From: Arcuatula senhousia
Taxonomy: Eukaryota; Mollusca; Bivalvia; Mytilida; Mytilidae
Length of the DNA: 64,000 nucleotides
Direction of reading: 5' to 3'
Assembly (NCBI GenBank): GCA_963971305.1
Contig: OZ020309.1
Span: 3,465,001 to 3,529,000 of the forward strand
Shown piece after piece: positions 60,401 to 64,000 of this stretch. The notes beneath the pieces are model-generated. The model worked only from the letters and a program-made list of their open reading frames with translations, made no database searches and was not told the origin of the DNA. A program made the position numbers and the translations under genes. Numbering within the stretch: the stretch's first letter is position 1; every line of letters begins with the position of its first letter.

Positions 60401-61071
60401 AAAAATCTACAGTAGGAAATATGGACTTTGTCGATAAGCCTAAATGATTTTTTATCTATTGACTGTTTATATAAAAGCAGAAATTTCTACTTTTCAATTC
60501 ACCTCAAATATATAATTATATATTATAATTATATATTTAACGTATTGATATTTAGATTAGATCTTGTGTTTAATGTCAAATATATACAGCTAAAATAGTA
60601 GAATACAGGAGTTGTGTTAAGCAGTTTTACATCATTTGGAGGTATAACATACCTTTAATTAATCATTTCATTTCGATTTTTTAAATTTCTTTTTACTGTA
60701 AGGATTTATGTTAAGGATTAACTTGTAAATATTACAATTTATATGAATGATTCTTTTTATAAACACATAAATGATCAGAAAAATATCGAACCCAATAGCC
60801 TGTGATATAGTTGTATATTGTCAAACTTGTCTTTTAAGGACATAGACTTAGATATGTGAGGTTTGATGTTATAAAGATGACAGGTTTGGATTCGAGTGAA
60901 CATCTTTGTGGCTTTTTCAACTATGTCTCTAAAACGGCTGAAACTGTATATATGATGTGCGTGAACAAACCTGAAGGAAACATCATCAAGCTTACCATTA
61001 CAGACACTTCCATGAGTTATCTGTCGTTATGTGAGGTTGAAGTTTACGAATGGACTTATTTTATCGCATAG
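45168..61071 (+). CDS. PAN/F-type lectin-like secreted protein, copy 3 (long introns)
   Basis: Exons at 45,168-45,450, 58,083-58,319 and 60,839-61,071. Lengths of 283/237/233 nt are identical to copy 2, and joining in phase 1 gives 250 residues. Signal peptide MDKVILLKIGMLMCMYL... then a PAN-like domain (SFVECAAMCSKTSCSNFYY, QCNLATNY) whose last cysteine is replaced (WAYY for WTCY). The lectin domain has YAVDGNVPNNVGGLHC, PWLQIDLGVIRRIDRIVAY and RQDDLGHRLRYVRF, so the R-x-D-x4-R signature of F-type lectins is complete only in this copy. A His lies 29 residues before the first Arg instead of the canonical 24, so sugar binding is uncertain. Intron 1 is 12.6 kb and filled with mobile elements. 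The alternatives are that exons 2-3 are transcribed from their own promoter, or that exon 1 is an orphan. Confidence 0.65.
45451..46147. other. Start of copy 3 intron 1
   Basis: AT-rich intron sequence without recognisable content. Confidence 0.45.
46148..47364. mobile_element. 1.2-kb TIR element with GCGTTCACACTGA ends
   Basis: Inverted ends TTAGGTCGCGTTCACACTGA (left) and, in reverse complement, TAAGGCCGCGTTCACACTGA (right). The subterminal regions share TTTACATGTAGTTTAAATG-like strings in inverted orientation. No transposase. The R2 repeat at 46.50-46.97 kb is nested inside. Confidence 0.65.
46500..46970 (+). repeat. GC-richer dispersed repeat R2, copy 2
   Basis: Same block order as 11.2-11.74 kb: AATGAACATGAAATGATGAT, AAAGGAGTGATGGGAAGCC, GCAGCAGGGTTCTTGAACGT, GGTTTGCGGTCAGGTTTTCC and CTCTTTAGTGGATTTTTACC. 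It is shorter and more diverged. The two opposing short frames here are non-coding. Confidence 0.6.
47365..48044. other. Copy 3 intron 1, unannotated part
   Basis: No gene or ordered repeat seen. A short (AT)n run lies just inside the preceding element at about 47.08 kb. Confidence 0.45.
48045..48245. repeat. 102-bp tandem duplication
   Basis: GAGGATAAGCCAGGTGTACT (48,045) recurs as GAGGATAAGCCAAGTGTACT (48,147), followed in both by GCTTGTCTGCTTATGTAGAT and CTGTCACTCTG. Confidence 0.75.
48829..48854 (+). repeat. Left TIR of the 258-bp-array element
   Basis: 26 bp, CAGTACCTGTATGG...AGCTTCCC; identical to the TIR at 30,039-30,064 (reverse complement). Confidence 0.8.
48856..49030. repeat. CCATCCCCATACACCAT minisatellite, left
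   Basis: Irregular repeats of CCATTTACCATCCCCATACA and CACCATGTACCATCCC. Long frames on either strand are artefacts. Confidence 0.8.
51102..54715. repeat. Higher-order duplication: two 1,807-bp (7-unit) blocks
   Basis: 51,102-52,908 and 52,909-54,715 are nearly identical, including rare variants such as TTGCAAATGTAGTC, TTTCTTACCTATG and GCATATAAGATTC (51,281 and 53,088). The offset is exactly 1,807 bp, seven units. Confidence 0.8.
53880..56460. repeat. Higher-order duplication: two 1,290-bp (5-unit) blocks
   Basis: The variant GCATATGGATATG with TTACCATATATG occurs at 54,861 and 56,151, offset 1,290 bp (five units). Other private variants (TATAAGTCTTTACTTGAGTA, GTGTGATCTTAATAC) follow the same offset. 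It overlaps the end of the 1,807-bp duplication, so a second, later exchange is implied. Confidence 0.75.
56741..57255. other. Right link region of the array element
   Basis: AT-rich and unlike the 258-bp unit. I see no counterpart in the truncated copy at 29.1 kb. Confidence 0.5.
57256..57445. repeat. CCATCCCCATTTACCAT minisatellite, right
   Basis: CATTTACCATCCCCATTTAC ... CCCCATACACTATACTATTC ... CCATCCCCATCCCCATCCCC. Same strand sense as the left block, so the element ends are inverted but the minisatellites are not. Confidence 0.8.
57454..57479 (-). repeat. Right TIR of the 258-bp-array element
   Basis: 26 bp, GGGAAGCTTTTACCATTT...GGACTG, followed by TA. Confidence 0.75.
57482..57914. 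other. Copy 3 intron 1, 3' part
   Basis: AT-rich intron sequence, nothing recognised. Confidence 0.45.
57915..58072 (+). repeat. Dispersed retroelement-tail repeat, copy 8, next to exon 2
   Basis: TTCAATTGAAGGTGTGCTGT ... TTGCCTTTGGACATTTTACA ... TCCGAATGCCCAATTGGTTC ... CTCTGCTTCTTTTA, ending about 10 bp before the exon 2 acceptor. The repeat contributes part of the intron 3' end and is open in frame with exon 2. Confidence 0.6.
58083..58319 (+). CDS. Copy 3 exon 2 (F-type-lectin domain, first half)
   Basis: Acceptor TTTTTTCCCACAG, donor G|GTATGC. Encodes EPVQITNVALNMPTSMSS through YNRQDDL. The frame also runs open upstream across the acceptor to an ATG at 57,968. Confidence 0.8.
58304..59786. 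repeat. Intron 2 duplication, first copy (A-B-C)
   Basis: Starts within the last 16 bases of exon 2 (AGACAGGATGATCTTG). Part A (to 59,030) recurs at 59,792-60,518 with very few differences; part C (about 59,503-59,786) recurs at about 60,537-60,823. Part B (59,031-59,502) has no second copy. Confidence 0.85.
59140..59230 (-). repeat. Dispersed retroelement-tail repeat, copy 9 (reverse, partial)
   Basis: GAAGCAAAGGAGGTAACAAA ... ACCAAAAAGACAAATACAAA ... CAACATAAACGACACAAC, inside part B of the intron 2 duplication. Confidence 0.5.
59787..60835. repeat. Intron 2 duplication, second copy (A'-C')
   Basis: A' begins with TAGACAGGATGATCTTGGTA, a second copy of the exon 2 end and donor, offset 1,488 bp. 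B is deleted and replaced by the palindromic joint ATATATAATTATATATTAT-AATTATATAT near 60,508-60,536. C' runs up to the exon 3 acceptor. Confidence 0.85.
60839..61071 (+). CDS. Copy 3 exon 3 (F-type-lectin domain, second half)
   Basis: Acceptor TGTCTTTTAAG. Encodes HRLRYVRFDVIKMTGLDSS through LSLCEVEVYEWTYFIA, then TAG. The HR completes R-x-D-x4-R across the exon junction. Confidence 0.8.
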
Positions 61072-61279
61072 ACCGATGCTATTTTTTTCTATCTAAAGAA
61101 ATATTCTTGTAATTAATAATTATTGTAATTTTTAAAATGATATGTACGGTTTTCTATTTGATTTAACTTTGGTTTTCTTTGTTTGACAGTTGATCTTAAA
61201 TCCATAGTATTTGTTTGGGCACATGATAAAAATGTACGATACCAGCCTTAAATAATTGTATGTCACCAACTCTGTTTTT

Positions 61280-61530
61280 AAAGAAGCAGAGTTACCAATG
61301 GGGTATCCGAATATCAAAAGTCCGAAAGAGCACAGACCAAACCAGTACACACCAACAGGAACGGGACAAAGACAGATAATATATGAAACATGGAAACACA
61401 AAATAACTGAATATCAATCACAACGCGAACTCCAGTCGAGACAAGAGTGACCTCAGGTGCTCCGGAAGAGTTATAAGTTCCTGCTTGCTATAACACACCC
61501 TTCGCGTTGCCAATAGTCCATTTAGCGTGT
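61280..61530 (-). repeat. Dispersed retroelement-tail repeat, copy 10, joined to PLE RT
   Basis: From AGCAGAGTTACCAATGGGGT through AAAGTCCGAAAGAGCACAGA, GAACGGGACAAAGACAGATA and CCAGTCGAGACAAGAGTGAC to TTGCTATAACACACCCTTCG. On the - strand it directly follows RT coding sequence, which identifies the dispersed family as a probable PLE 3' tail. Confidence 0.65.
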
Positions 61531-61998
61531 CAAATCCGGTAAAAGAAGACAAAACAACACCCTATGACAAAACAACATCTCCACTCATCTGAGAGACCGA
61601 AATCCCATATTTGTCTATATGTGCATGATGTCTTCCGTAAAATTTCTTGAGTGAAGACAGCAACCGAGGAGCAACATAACCCTGTGTGAGCAAATTTTGC
61701 GTCAGACGTGTCGCTCTGCTATGGAAATCGATGTAAGTCCCGCACGCTCTGGAGTAACGAATCAATTGAGATACGTAAACTCTATAAGCTGGAGCGGACG
61801 AAATGTTGCTACAAAAGAAGGGAAAGTTGACGATTGGAAAGTTGAAGTCATCACGTTTGTCATAGAGCCTTGTTAAAAGTCTTCCTTGTGAGTCAATTTC
61901 TAGATGTAGATCTAAATATGAAGCAGACTTCCTAGAATCCGTTGTGTCCTTTATCTCAAGCTCCTGGGGATATATTGACGTCTGTCCATATGTAAATG
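61531..61998 (-). pseudogene. Penelope-like RT, C-terminal fragment (second family)
   Basis: Read on the - strand: SIYPQELEIKDTTDSRKSAS, YLDLHLEIDSQGRLLTRL, YDKRDDFNFPIVNFPFF, APAYRVYVSQLIRYSRACG, TRLTQNLLTQGYVAPRLL and SSLKKFYGRHHAHIDKYG. These are the post-YxDD blocks of a PLE-type RT, clearly different in sequence from copy A, so another subfamily. The piece is 5'-truncated at 61,998, and the frame closes at a TAG just after DVVLS. Inactive remnant. Confidence 0.75.
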
Positions 61999-62524
61999 AA
62001 AAAAAAACAGATGTTGTATTTAGTCAAATTGATCAAAAACTCATATGATGATAAGTGGATGGTACAAGCATGAACATTTTCAAAATGCTGTCGTATAATG
62101 TCGTTTACAAAAGAATTATTGTTTCGTATTTTAATCAAAGCGTCTGAAAAAACGGTGAAACAAATGCTTTGTTATAGTTTCTATTTTCATACGTCTAAAA
62201 TTGGACTTTTTCTTGATTTTAATGTTTCATAAATTGTGTAAAATATGTAATAAAATAGACTCTGAAATTTATGTTTTTTTTTAAATTAATTGTTTTTAAT
62301 CCTTATATACCTTATATAAAAAATATTACATTCGAGATGCATTTTAATTAACTTTGACTCAGAATGACATCTTAAAATATAAACAAAATATAAACGTCAA
62401 CAGTGACAAGTTAAATTTACAATTTACTTTTAAAATGAAATAATTCTTCTGCCATTTTATTTATGTGTCTTCCGATTAAAACTCTATTGAAAAAATGATA
62501 AAATTTAGCATCACATCTTTTTTG
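61999..62524. other. AT-rich spacer, nothing recognised
   Basis: No gene or ordered repeat seen. Confidence 0.45.
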
Positions 62525-62800
62525 TACAGATATTGAAACTGCTCTCTTGTCTTTACTAGAACTGTTCTACTCAGGACACCAGTTGTCATATACTGTTCTG
62601 GGCAGAACTGTCATAAACTGTCCCAATCTCTGGCACTTCTAGGACTGTCATTGGTCCTAACAGCTGATAACTCCTGTAGCCCCTGACAGCTTAGAACTCC
62701 CCTAGTACACAATAGTTCTGTGCCCTGAATAGAAACTGTCAGGGTTTGTCTGTCAAGAGCTGTCATGAGATGTCAGGAGCTGTCATTAATTTTAACAGAA
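62525..62800. repeat. CTGTCA/TGACAG-rich block
   Basis: GC-richer than its surroundings and packed with ACTGTCATAAACTGTC, GGACTGTCATTGG, CCCTGACAGC, AAACTGTCAGGG, CTGTCAAGAGCTGTCATGAG and GGAGCTGTCATT. Motif density suggests a subterminal repeat region or minisatellite of an unidentified element. Confidence 0.5.
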
Positions 62801-62956
62801 AATAAAGGGAATAACAAAACAACCGAAGAAATCGTTCAATTGCTACGATAACTGATGCTTTTGTCGAAGTCTTGATAAAACAATATGAACAATTATTCAA
62901 AGAATGAACACATCACAGGTGGACTTTGGTCATTATTATAATGTTTAAATAAATAT

Positions 62957-64000
62957 TATAGTTAAAGCAAGAGACAAGACTTTAGAAATATTGGTTAAGG
63001 AACATTTACTTGAGATTAAACGGGATTTATATGGGTTTTTGTGTAATTAAGGTATCCAGTACATAGTAGGTAATTTATTGTATGTAGGGGCTGCTCGAAG
63101 TGCTTAGGTTGCTATGACATGATCGTCAATAATACTGGTTTATGTAGCTTGCACGGGAACGAAAGTACATGAGCCTTTAATTTCATGCATTAAAACATCC
63201 AGATAATATTTACGACATACCACAACATCATTGTAAGCCGCTTTATCCGCAGGAACAAAAACATATCGTGAACCTAATAATTGTAGTTTTGATTTAATTC
63301 TGTTTATATAAGTATGGGGTCGATGTTCTACAAAGGTGTTTTGAAAATGGCTTATTCGTAATTTTACAATGTATGAATTTATTCTTAAACTTGTCTAAAG
63401 ATTTGGAATTTGCTCCTTCTCGTCTAATCCAGGTCTTACAGTACGATTGAAGGGCAGTATTTACACAATCAAAACAAGAATTCCAATTAATTTTCGAAGG
63501 AGGTCTGAATTTTGGTCCCTTTTTCAAGAATTTAACAACCTCTTGGTCATCGACAATGTTTAGGTCGCCAGTAACAATATGGCCACAAGGAACATATCTA
63601 AAATCCAAATTAGCACAGTCGCATGATACAGGAATATTCGAGTCTAGGTTTTTATCTGTAGTGATGGACGTATAGTTAAAAATAATGTTACGTGTTGGTT
63701 TTTTATATTTATAAGATATGATTGGAGGTTCAGTATTTGTAAAAAATGGTTGTATCAATTCTTTATTAGTAGGATCAATAAAATACTAGAAATGTTTATG
63801 AAGTCTAGTCCTCTGTTGATGTACGTTAATTTTATAAAATGTCGAATGTGGTCTACAGGACGATAAGAGTTATTAAAAGTTGTACCGGTAATTTTATTTG
63901 ATGGTTGATTTTTAGTAATTAACGTTTGAAAAGTGGGATTGGAATTAATTCAAGTGTTGTAAGTGTGGCTTGAATTAACATTGGGAGGAGGTATGGCACT
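62957..64000 (-). mobile_element. Penelope-like retroelement, copy B (partial)
   Basis: Nearly identical to copy A between about 3,047 and 4,020, and continues past the point where copy A ends, to the window edge. The N-terminal frame (63,294-63,758) is open, with SCDCANLDFRYVPCGHI, GPKFRPPSKINW and FIHCKITNKPFSKHLC, and lacks the TAA seen in copy A. Upstream, a one-base deletion in the run GATCAATAAAATACTAG shifts the frame, and the WIP-stop-LHK nonsense codon is shared with copy A. The RT core is absent, because the copy starts at 62,957 within the pre-RT region. A small deletion (about 10 bp) also distinguishes it near 63.01 kb. Confidence 0.8.
63294..63758 (-). pseudogene. PLE copy B: N-terminal region
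   Basis: 154-codon open piece of copy B, co-linear with 3,456-3,851 of copy A, extending 23 residues further (KITNKPFSKHLCRTSTPYL). The apparent start is an internal TTG; the true frame is entered from upstream and is broken there by a frameshift. Confidence 0.7.

Noticed and set aside
1..64000. tRNA or rRNA genes
   Set aside because: No cloverleaf with recognisable A/B boxes or rRNA core sequence was found by eye; a covariance-model scan would settle it.

Overview
This is an AT-rich, gene-poor stretch of animal nuclear DNA. A marine bivalve, most likely a mussel of the Mytilus type, is my inference. The grounds are small lectin genes split by phase-1 introns, Penelope-like retroelements, a hammerhead-ribozyme repeat, and many terminal-inverted-repeat (TIR) elements and tandem arrays. 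There are no operons, and most of the window is repetitive.

Genes. I can support one family, present as three tandem copies on the + strand. Each has three exons: exon 1 encodes a signal peptide plus a PAN/Apple-like cysteine domain, and exons 2 and 3 encode an F-type-lectin/discoidin-like domain. Copy 1 (26.17-27.93 kb) is a pseudogene with two nonsense codons in exon 1. Copy 2 (35.77-38.00 kb) is intact and predicts 250 residues. Copy 3 (45.17-61.07 kb) has the same exon lengths as copy 2 (283/237/233 nt) and is intact if its exons are joined across a 12.6 kb intron swollen by mobile elements. The products look like secreted carbohydrate-recognition proteins.

Layout. 0-9 kb: fragments of DNA elements and retroelements, including a decayed Penelope-like element on the - strand (1.85-4.03 kb) and a 570-bp tandem duplication (8.0-9.0 kb). 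9.034-25.821 kb: a giant (16.8 kb) element with perfect 22-bp TIRs and a 4-bp target duplication, inserted in the second 570-bp unit; the first unit shows the empty site. No transposase is visible in it. Nested inside are a 6.8 kb fold-back structure made of ~345-bp tandem units (12.04-18.82 kb) and a probable 2.9 kb long-TIR element (21.5-24.4 kb). 26-45 kb: lectin copies 1 and 2, a truncated inverted copy of the 258-bp-array element (29.1-30.07 kb), a decayed CR1/jockey-like LINE (32.7-34.0 kb), a hammerhead ribozyme motif (36.44 kb), small MITE-like elements and a LINE ORF1-like fragment (43.7 kb). 45-61 kb: lectin copy 3, whose first intron holds a nested TIR element (46.15-47.36 kb) and an 8.65 kb TIR element (48.83-57.48 kb) with about 28 tandem 258-bp units in a higher-order arrangement; its second intron is partly duplicated. 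61.3-64 kb: two more Penelope-like fragments (- strand) and a CTGTCA-rich block.

The gene family probably grew by tandem duplication, while mobile elements expanded its introns and spacers. All family assignments come from reading motifs, not from database searches; element boundaries are exact only where TIRs or target duplications are described.
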